Below, one piece after another: positions 25,750-33,764 of a stretch of DNA of 33,764 bases. Numbering within the stretch: position 1 is the first letter of the stretch; the number at the start of each line of letters is the position of its first letter. The stretch is from Acidimicrobiales bacterium (lineage in GTDB: Bacteria; Actinomycetota; Acidimicrobiia; Acidimicrobiales; SZUA-35), in the NCBI GenBank assembly GCA_024638805.1, contig JAHEJO010000010.1, positions 1-33,764 of the forward strand, given 5' to 3'. The position numbers and the translations under genes are program-made. Below the pieces are notes generated by a model, which saw only the letters and a list, made by a program, of their open reading frames with translations, made no database searches and was not told the DNA's origin.

Positions 25750-27370
25750 ACGGATCATCATCGGCGCGACGGGGGCGCACCGTCGGTATCGGCTGGGTGT
25801 CGGTCAGCGAGGGAAGGTCCTGCCTGGTCGGATCATCCTGCGACGATCGACGATCATCGGCCAGGTTCCGCGCCAACCCGGGATGTTCCGCCGTCGGTTC
25901 AGCAGGCTCGGTATCGGTCGGTGTGCGACGTCCGTTGCGACGGTTGCGCATGGTACCGGTGCGTTCCTTCACGGTCCGAGAAGCTCGGACGCCGGCTGCC
26001 TTTGCGCTGCGGCGGGCGACGTCGGTGTTCGGCGCGGGGTCCCTGCCGAGCCAGTAGCTGACCGCCGCGAATCCAGCGGTCACGGACAGGAGGACGAAAC
26101 CGATGCGGGCCGGGATGGGAAGGATGACGGGGAGAATGGCACCGAGCACCCACACGAGCTGGAAGCGGCTTTCGAACTTGGCGAATGTGTGGCTGAGATC
26201 GGCCGTCGGTGCGTCGCGTTGGACGATGGCGTCGAAACTCTGTTTGCCGACCGCTCCACCCATGGCCACGGCGAAGCCGACCGACATCGCACCGAGGAGA
26301 CCACCAGCGAACGCACCCAGAACGCCCACGACGGCGATGAGCCCGAGCATGCCGGCCAGGTTTCGTTCCTCGGAGAAACGGTGACGGAGGTGAGGGGACA
26401 GGACCGCCCCGATGAAGGCGCCCACGCCAGAGGCCGCGACAACCGCACCGAAATGCCATGTGGGTGAGCCGCCAACGGCGAGGTCGAGACGCGCCTGTCC
26501 CAACGCTTCCCGCACCCGGTGCCCCATCTCCACACCGGCGCCGGTCGGTCCCGCGTCCACACCTCCGCGCAGTGCGAACGCCAGCAGCATGGTCAGGAAC
26601 CCGGTGACACCCCGCACGTAGGCCATCGCGCTCGACGCCAGCAGAATGCCGCCCTTGCGTATGGCCAGACCCGATATCTCCGCAGCGTCCTCACCGCCCG
26701 GTTCGCCGCTCTCGGCCTGGGAATGATGGAGGATATGCGGGATCTGGAGGGCGATGATCCCGCCGACGACGAAAAGGGCGCCGGCGAACACCAGGACCCA
26801 TGGGGCGCCGCCGAGGAGCAGCAGGATTCCACCAGGGATCGCAGCGATCGTGGCCGAGATCGCCGAGATGATCGACAGGCGGCTGTTCGCCCGGACGAGT
26901 TGCGAAGGATCGTCGATCAGGCTGGGCACCAGAGCCGACTTGGCGATGTGGTGCGCCTTACCCATCACCAGCATCGAGAATGCCATCGGGAAGAACAGAA
27001 GCGATTCGACCTGGGTGGCCATCAGGACGGCCATCAGACCTCGACCGAAGCCGACACCGACGATGATGATCTTGTTGCCTCCCGACACCCGGTCGACGAG
27101 CGGACCCAGGAATTGGGCGACCACAGCGAATGGGGCAACGGTGAGGAGCAGATACAGCGATACCCGCCAGCGGGCGTCGTTGGGGTCGAGGGAGAAGAAG
27201 ACCGAATCAGCCAGCGCGATCGCCACGAGCGCGTCGCCGCCGACGGAGAAGCCGTGCGGCCTGGCCAGCCGGGCGAACGGTGACGGCGACATGACGGTCG
27301 AGACCAGCGCCTGCCTATCGAAGCTCCGCGCGGTCCGCCGCTCGGACGGTTTTTCTGCGGTCTCAGCCAT
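25721..27370 (-). CDS. MFS transporter
   Basis: 549 aa, many TM segments, VAQFLGPLVDRVSGGNKIIIVGVGFGRGLMA; disordered C-terminal tail; 29-bp tail-to-tail overlap with the epimerase gene. Confidence 0.85.
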   Translation of the reverse strand: MAETAEKPSERRTARSFDRQALVSTVMSPSPFARLARPHGFSVGGDALVAIALADSVFFSLDPNDARWRVSLYLLLTVAPFAVVAQFLGPLVDRVSGGNKIIIVGVGFGRGLMAVLMATQVESLLFFPMAFSMLVMGKAHHIAKSALVPSLIDDPSQLVRANSRLSIISAISATIAAIPGGILLLLGGAPWVLVFAGALFVVGGIIALQIPHILHHSQAESGEPGGEDAAEISGLAIRKGGILLASSAMAYVRGVTGFLTMLLAFALRGGVDAGPTGAGVEMGHRVREALGQARLDLAVGGSPTWHFGAVVAASGVGAFIGAVLSPHLRHRFSEERNLAGMLGLIAVVGVLGAFAGGLLGAMSVGFAVAMGGAVGKQSFDAIVQRDAPTADLSHTFAKFESRFQLVWVLGAILPVILPIPARIGFVLLSVTAGFAAVSYWLGRDPAPNTDVARRSAKAAGVRASRTVKERTGTMRNRRNGRRTPTDTEPAEPTAEHPGLARNLADDRRSSQDDPTRQDLPSLTDTQPIPTVRPRRADDDPFSDAPGGGR

Positions 27371-27382
27371 GTGCCCGACAGC

Positions 27383-27645
27383 CTAGTGTGACGGCGACGA
27401 GCACGGCTGGGCGCCCGCCGGGGTCGACCCGACGAACCTGTAGCCGAGTCCCCGAATCGTGATGAGCCGCGCCGGGTTGGACGGATCGGTCTCCACCTTT
27501 GAGCGCAGACGCTTCACATGAACATCGAGGGTCTTGGAATCACCTACGTAGTGGTAGCTCCACACCCGATCGAAGAGCACGTCCCTGGTGACCACCCTGC
27601 CGGCATTGGCCATCAAGATCTCCAGGAGTTCGAACGGCCGGCAGA
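27383..27645 (-). pseudogene. Response regulator truncated to its OmpR/PhoB winged-helix domain
   Basis: FELLEILMANAGRVVTRDVLFDRVWSYHYVGDSKTLDVHVKRLRSKVETDPSNPARLITIRGLGYRFV; no receiver domain upstream. Confidence 0.8.
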
Positions 27646-27784
27646 CAGATCGAACAGAAGCCGACCTCCAAAGACGTGGCAGGCCCCACAGAGCCCACGG
27701 GCCAGACCCGCACAACGCTACGCACCACATGGCAACGCCCATCAGAAGTACTGAGCAGGCCCCAACGGCCCCCAGCGCCTCCGA

Positions 27785-28852
27785 TCAGCGAGAGTCCCAG
27801 CGAGCGGCTGTCTCGGCCCGTTCGCCCGGTGCGAGCGGCACGAATTCGGAACGGAGGACCGAGTCGTCGAGGGCCACGTTCAAGTAGTACAACAGGAAGT
27901 CGTCGACGATCGGATCGTCGCTGGCTCCGTCGACGTAGAGATACAGGTCCCGCGACATCGGATAGATCCCTTGCTCCACGGCTGCATCGTTGGGAAGCAC
28001 GCAACCACTGCCATTGGACACGCCGATCAGCCGGACCCGGTCGGCGTTCCGTACCGCATACGACGATCCCACGATCCCCAGCGCTGCTGGATCGGCGGCA
28101 ACGGCCTCCACCAGCTCCGCGTTGGAATCGAGACCGCGGTAGTCCACCCGCATGAAGGCCCCCACGCCGCGTCCCTCCGCAATCGGTTCCAGAACCGATT
28201 GGACGAACAGCTGATGGGTACCGTGACCGGGCCCAGGCGCAACGAGCGAGACATGACCTTGGCCCCAAGCGGTGTACGAACCGAGTTCGGCGGCCAGATC
28301 GCTGACATCGTCCCGAGTGGTGATGCCGGTCGATTCGGGACCGGCCAGCGCATACAGGTCGGCAAAGGTCACGCATTGCAGACTTGATGTCCTGTTGGCG
28401 ACGACCGCAATTCCATCGCGTGCGATTCGAAGCTCGATCGGTACGACGCCGTTGGCGAGGCAGCCTGCGCTCTCCTGACCGTTGATGGGGCGCGACGAAC
28501 CGACAACACGTACGGCGGGATCGTTGCAGAGATCAGCCAGACCCACCCCGCTCCCGACCGTTTCGATGTCGACGGTCACACCCGGCTGGCGTTGCGAATA
28601 GCCGTCGACAACCGCTCGAGTGATCGCTTCGACCGTGCTCGAACCAGTGATCCGGATCGTTCCCGACAACTCGGCAACAGGATCGGTGATGGGCTCGACG
28701 ACCGACTCGGTGGTGACACCGAGCACCGTGAGATCAGCCCCGTCGGTGGCCGAGTCGGACGCGTCGGGGTTCGCCGCGGTGCAGGCGGCGATCAGCGCTG
28801 CGATCGCCATGAGTAGTCCGCCGAGTTGTGGCGAGGGTTTGCACGTCCTCAC
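27785..28852 (-). CDS. pstS: Phosphate ABC transporter substrate-binding protein (PstS-like lipoprotein)
   Basis: Lipobox LIAAC, GTIRITGSSTVEAITRAVVDGYSQRQPGVTVDIETVGSGVGL. Confidence 0.85.
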   Translation of the reverse strand: MRTCKPSPQLGGLLMAIAALIAACTAANPDASDSATDGADLTVLGVTTESVVEPITDPVAELSGTIRITGSSTVEAITRAVVDGYSQRQPGVTVDIETVGSGVGLADLCNDPAVRVVGSSRPINGQESAGCLANGVVPIELRIARDGIAVVANRTSSLQCVTFADLYALAGPESTGITTRDDVSDLAAELGSYTAWGQGHVSLVAPGPGHGTHQLFVQSVLEPIAEGRGVGAFMRVDYRGLDSNAELVEAVAADPAALGIVGSSYAVRNADRVRLIGVSNGSGCVLPNDAAVEQGIYPMSRDLYLYVDGASDDPIVDDFLLYYLNVALDDSVLRSEFVPLAPGERAETAARWDSR

Positions 28853-29244
28853 CCCAATGAGTCAAGCAGAACTCGGTCGTGACTGTACGACAGCATGTCT
28901 TTTGCCTGGTCGAGCGGGACCCAGATCAGCTGATCGACCTCGTCGTTGGGTGTGAATCGCCCGCCGGTACGTTCCATCGACCAGTAGCGGACGACCTTGG
29001 GGCGACCTTTGTTGTCCGCGTACCGGACGGTGGGCAACTCGGTGTGAATCGTCCCGCGGATACCGGTCTCTTCGAGAACCTCCCGGACCGCACATCCGAG
29101 ATCATGCTCACCGCTGGCGCGTTTGCCTTTGGGATGGGACCAGTCGTCGTAGCGATCCCGATGCACCAGCGCCACCTCCAGCTGGCCCCCCTGAAGGCGC
29201 CACACCACACAACCGGCGGCGTGGACCACGTCGTCGTCAGCCAT
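28849..29244 (-). CDS. NUDIX hydrolase
   Basis: Nudix-box region GKRASGEHDLGCAVREVLEETGI; 4-nt overlap with pstS. Confidence 0.92.
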   Translation of the reverse strand: MADDDVVHAAGCVVWRLQGGQLEVALVHRDRYDDWSHPKGKRASGEHDLGCAVREVLEETGIRGTIHTELPTVRYADNKGRPKVVRYWSMERTGGRFTPNDEVDQLIWVPLDQAKDMLSYSHDRVLLDSLG

Positions 29245-31364
29245 CAGTCGAGACCGAACGTGGGCCGCAGTCCCTGTGGGGTGACCGGAACCGTCTCCGC
29301 CGCCTGGGCCTCGAGCACATCGTGGAGGTTGCGGCCCTCGGTGACCGTAGCCGGGACCTCACGGGTGTACGTGCCGTCGGCGTGCAGAGTCCAGGACAGC
29401 AGTTCATCAGCCAGGTTCTGTTCGAGCACGTCACCGAGCCGGTCTTGTAATGGGCCGGGGCCGATCCGTACGAGAGCCTCGACCCGGCGGTCGAGATTCC
29501 TGGGCATCAGGTCTGCCGAACCGATGAGATACTCGGCTTCGCCCGGACCGCGCCCGTTGGCAAAGCTGTAGACCCTCGAGTGCTCCAGGTAACGACCTAC
29601 AACCGATTTGACCCGGATGTTCTCGGACAGCCCGGGCACCCCTGGGCGCAGACAACAAATCCCTCTGACCACCAGGTCGATCCGTACACCCGCCTGACTC
29701 GCGCCGTACAGGCTGTCGATCACGCGGGCGTCGACGAGACTGTTCATCTTCATGACGATCCGACCCTCGCGGCCGAACTTCATCTCGTTCTCGATGAGAC
29801 CGGTAATCCCCGGGCGGACCGTGGTGGGCGAAACGAGCAGCCTCTCGTACTGCACGCCGCGTGAGTAACCGGTCAGGAAGTTGAACAGCGCGGTGACGTC
29901 GTCACCCACGTCCGGGTCGGACGTGATCAGGCCGAAGTCCTCATAGAACCTCGCCGTCTTCGGGTTGTAGTTGCCGGTTCCCACATGGCAGTACCGTCGA
30001 AGACCGGCGGTTTCTTCCCGTACCACGAGCGTCGTCTTGCAATGGATCTTCAACCCGACCAGCCCGTAGACCACGTGTACCCCCGCCTCCTCCAACCGTC
30101 GCGCCCACCGGATGTTGGCGCTCTCGTCGAAACGAGCTTTGAGCTCGACCAGAGCGGCCACCTGCTTTCCTGCCTCGGCAGCCCGGATCAGCGCATCGAT
30201 GATCGGTGAGTCACCCGAGGTTCGGTACAGGGTCAGTTTGATCGCCACGACCTTGGGGTCTCGAGCGGCCGCCCGCACGAACTCGCTGACCGATTCGCTG
30301 AAGCTCGTGTACGGGTGGTGCACGAGCAGGTCCCTTTCGCGAATGAGCCGAAAGAACTCGCTGCCGGTTTCGAGGTTGGCAAGTTCGGGAGGTTGTACAC
30401 CGCCGAAGATCGGCTGCATCAGATCGGGACGATCGAGTTCGAGAAACTGATTGAAGCCGGTGTTATCCAGATAGCCGTCGACCACGAGAACGTCTTCGGG
30501 CTCGAGATCGAGCTCGCGCAGCAGAATCTGGAGGGCGGTCTCGGGCATGTCGTCGTGAAGTTCGAGGCGAATCGCCCGACCGAAACGGCGTCGGCGGAGC
30601 TCCATTTCGACCGCTTCGAGGAGGTCGTCTGCTTCTTCGTCGTCGAGGGTGAGATCGGCATTGCGGGTGACCCGGAACGGCCACGCGCCGACGATGTCCA
30701 TTCCGGTGAACAGACGGTCCAGGTTGGCGGTGATCACTTCTTCGAGGGCGACGTACCGACCCGACGGCACGCCGATGAACCTCGGCAAGGAGGGGGGCAC
30801 CTTGATCCGGGCGAAGTGCTGGGAACCGTCGCTCGGATCACTCACGATGGCGGCCAGGTTCAACGAGAGGTTCGAGATATAGGGAAACGGGTGACCGGGA
30901 TCGACCGCCAGCGGCGTCAGCACCCCGAAGATCCGATTGTCGAACAGCTGAGTGGCCGCAGCTACATCGTCGTCCGACAGTTCCCCGTAGTGCACGATTT
31001 CAACACCCTCATCGGTGAGGGCGGGCCACAGCTCGCCGATGAACACCCGGGCCAGTCGGTCGAAATGACCTATCACGATCGTCCGGATCTCCTCGAGCTG
31101 CATGGTTGGCGTGAGACCGTCGGGTGGCGTCTTGACAATCCCGGCTGCCACCTGGTCCTTGAGGCCCGCAACGCGCACCATGTAGAACTCGTCGAGGTTG
31201 TTGGCGTAGATGGCGCAGAATTTGAGCCGCTCGATCAAGGGCAGTCGCCGGTCCTCGGCCTGAGCCAGCACGCGGTCGTTGAAGGCCAGCCAGCTGATCT
31301 CCCGATTGGTGAAGCGTTCCGGTTGTGAGGCGATGTCCGCCGGCTCCACGTCGAGTCCGCTCAT
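29244..31364 (-). CDS. ppk1: Polyphosphate kinase
   Basis: NREISWLAFNDRVLAQAEDRRLPLIERLKFCAIYANNLDEFYMVRVAGL, LRRYCHVGTGNYNPKTARFYEDFGLIT. Confidence 0.97.
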   Translation of the reverse strand: MSGLDVEPADIASQPERFTNREISWLAFNDRVLAQAEDRRLPLIERLKFCAIYANNLDEFYMVRVAGLKDQVAAGIVKTPPDGLTPTMQLEEIRTIVIGHFDRLARVFIGELWPALTDEGVEIVHYGELSDDDVAAATQLFDNRIFGVLTPLAVDPGHPFPYISNLSLNLAAIVSDPSDGSQHFARIKVPPSLPRFIGVPSGRYVALEEVITANLDRLFTGMDIVGAWPFRVTRNADLTLDDEEADDLLEAVEMELRRRRFGRAIRLELHDDMPETALQILLRELDLEPEDVLVVDGYLDNTGFNQFLELDRPDLMQPIFGGVQPPELANLETGSEFFRLIRERDLLVHHPYTSFSESVSEFVRAAARDPKVVAIKLTLYRTSGDSPIIDALIRAAEAGKQVAALVELKARFDESANIRWARRLEEAGVHVVYGLVGLKIHCKTTLVVREETAGLRRYCHVGTGNYNPKTARFYEDFGLITSDPDVGDDVTALFNFLTGYSRGVQYERLLVSPTTVRPGITGLIENEMKFGREGRIVMKMNSLVDARVIDSLYGASQAGVRIDLVVRGICCLRPGVPGLSENIRVKSVVGRYLEHSRVYSFANGRGPGEAEYLIGSADLMPRNLDRRVEALVRIGPGPLQDRLGDVLEQNLADELLSWTLHADGTYTREVPATVTEGRNLHDVLEAQAAETVPVTPQGLRPTFGLD

Positions 31365-31415
31365 GTCTCTACGTTAGGCGTTCCCGGACGAAATGATCCG
31401 GTCGACGCGCCTGCG

Positions 31416-32684
31416 CTACTGCGCCGCGAACCGGCGCAGCTGATCGTGCAGCATCCGTTCCTGTACGAAAAGGTCGTGCTCGATGCGATCGTGGTCGAAC
31501 TGAGGTGCCTTGAAGTAGAAGCTCAACCAGTCCTGGACACCGCTCGCACCGCAGCGCCCCGCCAGATCCATGAACAAGGCCAGGTCGAGGACAAGGGGGG
31601 CCGCCAGGATCGAGTCGCGACAGAGGAAATCGACCTTGATCTGCATCGGGTAGCCGAGCCAACCGAAGATGTCGATCGCATCCCAACCTTCCTTGTTGTC
31701 ACCGCGCGGCGGGTAGTAGTTGATCCGGACCACGTGGTCGATGTTTCCGTAGAGTTCCGGATTCTGATCCGGCTCGAAGATCGACCCCAGCACTCCCAAT
31801 TTGGATTGTTCCTTCGTCTTGAAGTTCTCCGGAGCGTCGAGCACCTCACCATCACGGTTGCCAAGGATGTTGGTGCTGTACCAACCTCGGAGCCCCAGCA
31901 TGCGGGACTTGAGTCCGGGCGCGATGAGGGTCTTCATCAACGTCTGACCGGTCTTGAAGTCCTTGCCGCAGATCGGCACGCCACGCGTCTGGGCCAGTTC
32001 GACCATGGCCGGGATGTCAACACTGAGGTTGGGAGCGCCGTTGGCGTAGGGGACGTTGCTCTGGAGGGCAGCGTAAGCGTAGATCTGACTCGGGGAGATG
32101 TTGGGATCGTTCTCCTTCAATCCCGTCTCGAATGCAGCAACGCTTTCGTGCACCTCGCTCGGCTCCTGGAACGCTTCGGTGGAGCCGCACCAGACCATGA
32201 CGAGCCGGTCACACTCGTTCTCAGTGCGGAACCGCTCGATATCGTCGATCAGTGCCAGCGCCTGGTCCCATTTGCTGGGGAGGTCCTTGACACGGACACC
32301 CTCGAGACGGGACACCCACCTTTGATCGAAGACGGCGTCCATCGCCACGACAGCCTCGAGTTCTGCGGAGATGGTCGCCAGATCGGGGCCGTCGAGCACG
32401 TTGGCAACCTGAGCGGCCTCCAGAGCGTTGGCGGAGATCGGATCCCAGCCGCCGAAGACGAGATTGTCGAGCGATGCGATCGGCAGGAATTCCCGGATGA
32501 GAGGTGTGTCCGAGCCGGGATCGGTGGGGTCGACCTGGATGCGTCCCATCTGGGACAACGAACCGATCGGAGCGACCGATCCCTTGCGGGCGGCCATGAC
32601 ACCGGCGATCAACGTGGATGCGACCGCCCCGACACCGGGCATGAGAATCCCGAGGCGGTCGGTTGGGGATGAGTGTGAGGACAT
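31416..32684 (-). CDS. ino1: myo-inositol-1-phosphate synthase
   Basis: SVAPIGSLSQMGRI, DFKTGQTLMKTLIAPGLKSRMLGLRGWYSTNILGNRDGEVLDAPENFKTKEQSK. Confidence 0.93.
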   Translation of the reverse strand: MSSHSSPTDRLGILMPGVGAVASTLIAGVMAARKGSVAPIGSLSQMGRIQVDPTDPGSDTPLIREFLPIASLDNLVFGGWDPISANALEAAQVANVLDGPDLATISAELEAVVAMDAVFDQRWVSRLEGVRVKDLPSKWDQALALIDDIERFRTENECDRLVMVWCGSTEAFQEPSEVHESVAAFETGLKENDPNISPSQIYAYAALQSNVPYANGAPNLSVDIPAMVELAQTRGVPICGKDFKTGQTLMKTLIAPGLKSRMLGLRGWYSTNILGNRDGEVLDAPENFKTKEQSKLGVLGSIFEPDQNPELYGNIDHVVRINYYPPRGDNKEGWDAIDIFGWLGYPMQIKVDFLCRDSILAAPLVLDLALFMDLAGRCGASGVQDWLSFYFKAPQFDHDRIEHDLFVQERMLHDQLRRFAAQ

Positions 32685-32697
32685 AGTCAGTAGTCTA

Positions 32698-32737
32698 GAG
32701 AATCTTTATCACTACAACAAATAATTAAGATATTCTC
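32698..32737. promoter_or_regulatory. Imperfect inverted repeat, candidate operator in the ino1-lysR divergent region
   Basis: GAGAATCTT...AAGATATTCTC within an AT-rich spacer. Confidence 0.45.
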
Positions 32738-32760
32738 ATCAATGTGACAAAGGCCCAATC

Positions 32761-33645
32761 GTGACGTCGCTTCCTCAGATCTCGATCCAACAGCTCACCT
32801 ACCTCGTTGCGGTAACAACCGAGCCGAGCTGGGCCGCTGCCGCTGCGAACCTCCACGTCACACCATCGGCACTCTCACAGGGAATCGCCGAACTCGAACG
32901 TCGGCTGGGCATCGATCTGTTCGTGCGCGAAGGCCGGCGACGCCTCCCACGCGCCGAGGCCGCGCCCGTGTTCGAGTTCGCGCGATCGGTGGTCGTGCAG
33001 GCGGAGGATCTGGTCGAATGGACGACCACGAGACGAACCGGTCGTTCGGGACGGTTGCGCCTTGGCATGATCGACGTCGCCGCCATCCATCACTACCCCA
33101 AGCGTTTGAAACGCTTCACCGAGGAGCGACCCGAGATTCGTCTGGAACTGTCGGTGGCTCCGTCCTCAGAACTGGTGAGTCGCATCCGCAACGGCGAATT
33201 GGACCTGGCCGTGGTCGTGGCCACGCCTGGAACCCTGGACGGTTTGGAGGTGCTCCCGCTCCTGTCCGAACCGTTGGCGGTCTACCACCCGCCCGGGCGA
33301 TCGTCGTCGAGCAATCCGAGCGACTGGGGCCCCTGGGTGGCGTTTCCTTCGTCGTCACATACCAGGGCATTGATCGATGACGCTCTGACCGAGCTGGGCG
33401 CCACTTTCGAAGTGGTCGCCGAGTCACATCAGCCCGAGGTGCTCCAGCAAATGGTCCGGTTCGGCATGGGTTGGACCGTCCTACCGGTGTCGCAGGCCGA
33501 GGGAGGGCCGGCTCCGCTCCTGAGGGCCCGCCGGCGACCGCTGCTGGAACGAACACTGGTGGCGGTGCACCGCTCCGACCGACTCGATCACCCCGCCGCC
33601 GACGCACTCCGCGATCTGCTGCGCATGGGCTCTGCGGCACGGTGA
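32761..33645 (+). CDS. LysR family transcriptional regulator
   Basis: ISIQQLTYLVAVTTEPSWAAAAANLHVTPSALSQGIAELERRLGIDLFVREGRR LysR HTH; GTG start. Confidence 0.92.
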   Translation: MTSLPQISIQQLTYLVAVTTEPSWAAAAANLHVTPSALSQGIAELERRLGIDLFVREGRRRLPRAEAAPVFEFARSVVVQAEDLVEWTTTRRTGRSGRLRLGMIDVAAIHHYPKRLKRFTEERPEIRLELSVAPSSELVSRIRNGELDLAVVVATPGTLDGLEVLPLLSEPLAVYHPPGRSSSSNPSDWGPWVAFPSSSHTRALIDDALTELGATFEVVAESHQPEVLQQMVRFGMGWTVLPVSQAEGGPAPLLRARRRPLLERTLVAVHRSDRLDHPAADALRDLLRMGSAAR

Positions 33646-33675
33646 CGCCGCAGGCGCTCGGGCTCGGGCTCGGGA

Positions 33676-33764
33676 TCAGCCGAACAGGTCGGCGGCGAGG
33701 ATGGCCGCACCGACGACCCCGGCGTCATCCAACCGTTCGGCAAGTTTCAATTCGCAGACATCGC
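33676..33764 (-). CDS. C-terminus of a ROK-family kinase (glucokinase-like), truncated by the window edge
   Basis: Reverse-strand ...DVCELKLAERLDDAGVVGAAILAADLFG*. Confidence 0.6.
   Translation of the reverse strand, partial: DVCELKLAERLDDAGVVGAAILAADLFG

Noticed and set aside
27645-27784. Fourth copy of the palindromic element
   Set aside because: Shares only short GC-rich words (e.g. GAGCCCAC, CAGAAG) without the ends or motif order seen in A-C.
1-33764. tRNA, rRNA, prophage or integrase genes
   Set aside because: No cloverleaf, rRNA signature, integrase, transposase or phage structural protein was recognised on either strand; a short or divergent RNA could be missed by eye.

Overview
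The window looks like chromosomal DNA from a high-GC actinobacterium; the UPF0182, PDZ-Lon, DivIVA and DUF2342-type metalloprotease genes suggest Acidimicrobiia or a relative, but this is inferred from gene content only. Most of it is housekeeping: a radical SAM + Memo pair, an inositol monophosphatase, msrA, UPF0182, a large DivIVA-like coiled coil, a PDZ-Lon protease, moaE, an enoyl-CoA hydratase, ppk/NUDIX/pstS, ino1 and a LysR regulator. Four kinds of non-routine signal stand out. (1) A family of intergenic, self-complementary elements: two full ~235-bp copies flank the radical SAM/Memo pair and a partial copy lies near 5.8 kb. They are built from inverted iterations of a ~20-nt motif (TTCTGKCGTGTCCAGCCCAC). 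(2) A perfect actinobacterial-type LexA/SOS box (TCGAAC-TCCC-GTTCGA) lies between two uncharacterised small divergent genes. (3) Three deletion or decay scars: an SDR/DeoR junction, an MFS transporter split around a glycosyltransferase remnant and a sulfotransferase, and a pstS gene followed directly by a response regulator with no receiver domain. (4) Enzyme-like proteins with altered catalytic residues: an HtrA-like protein lacking His and Ser, and an orphan ABC ATPase with the switch His replaced by Ala. All calls come from reading the sequence and the supplied ORF track; no database searches were run.
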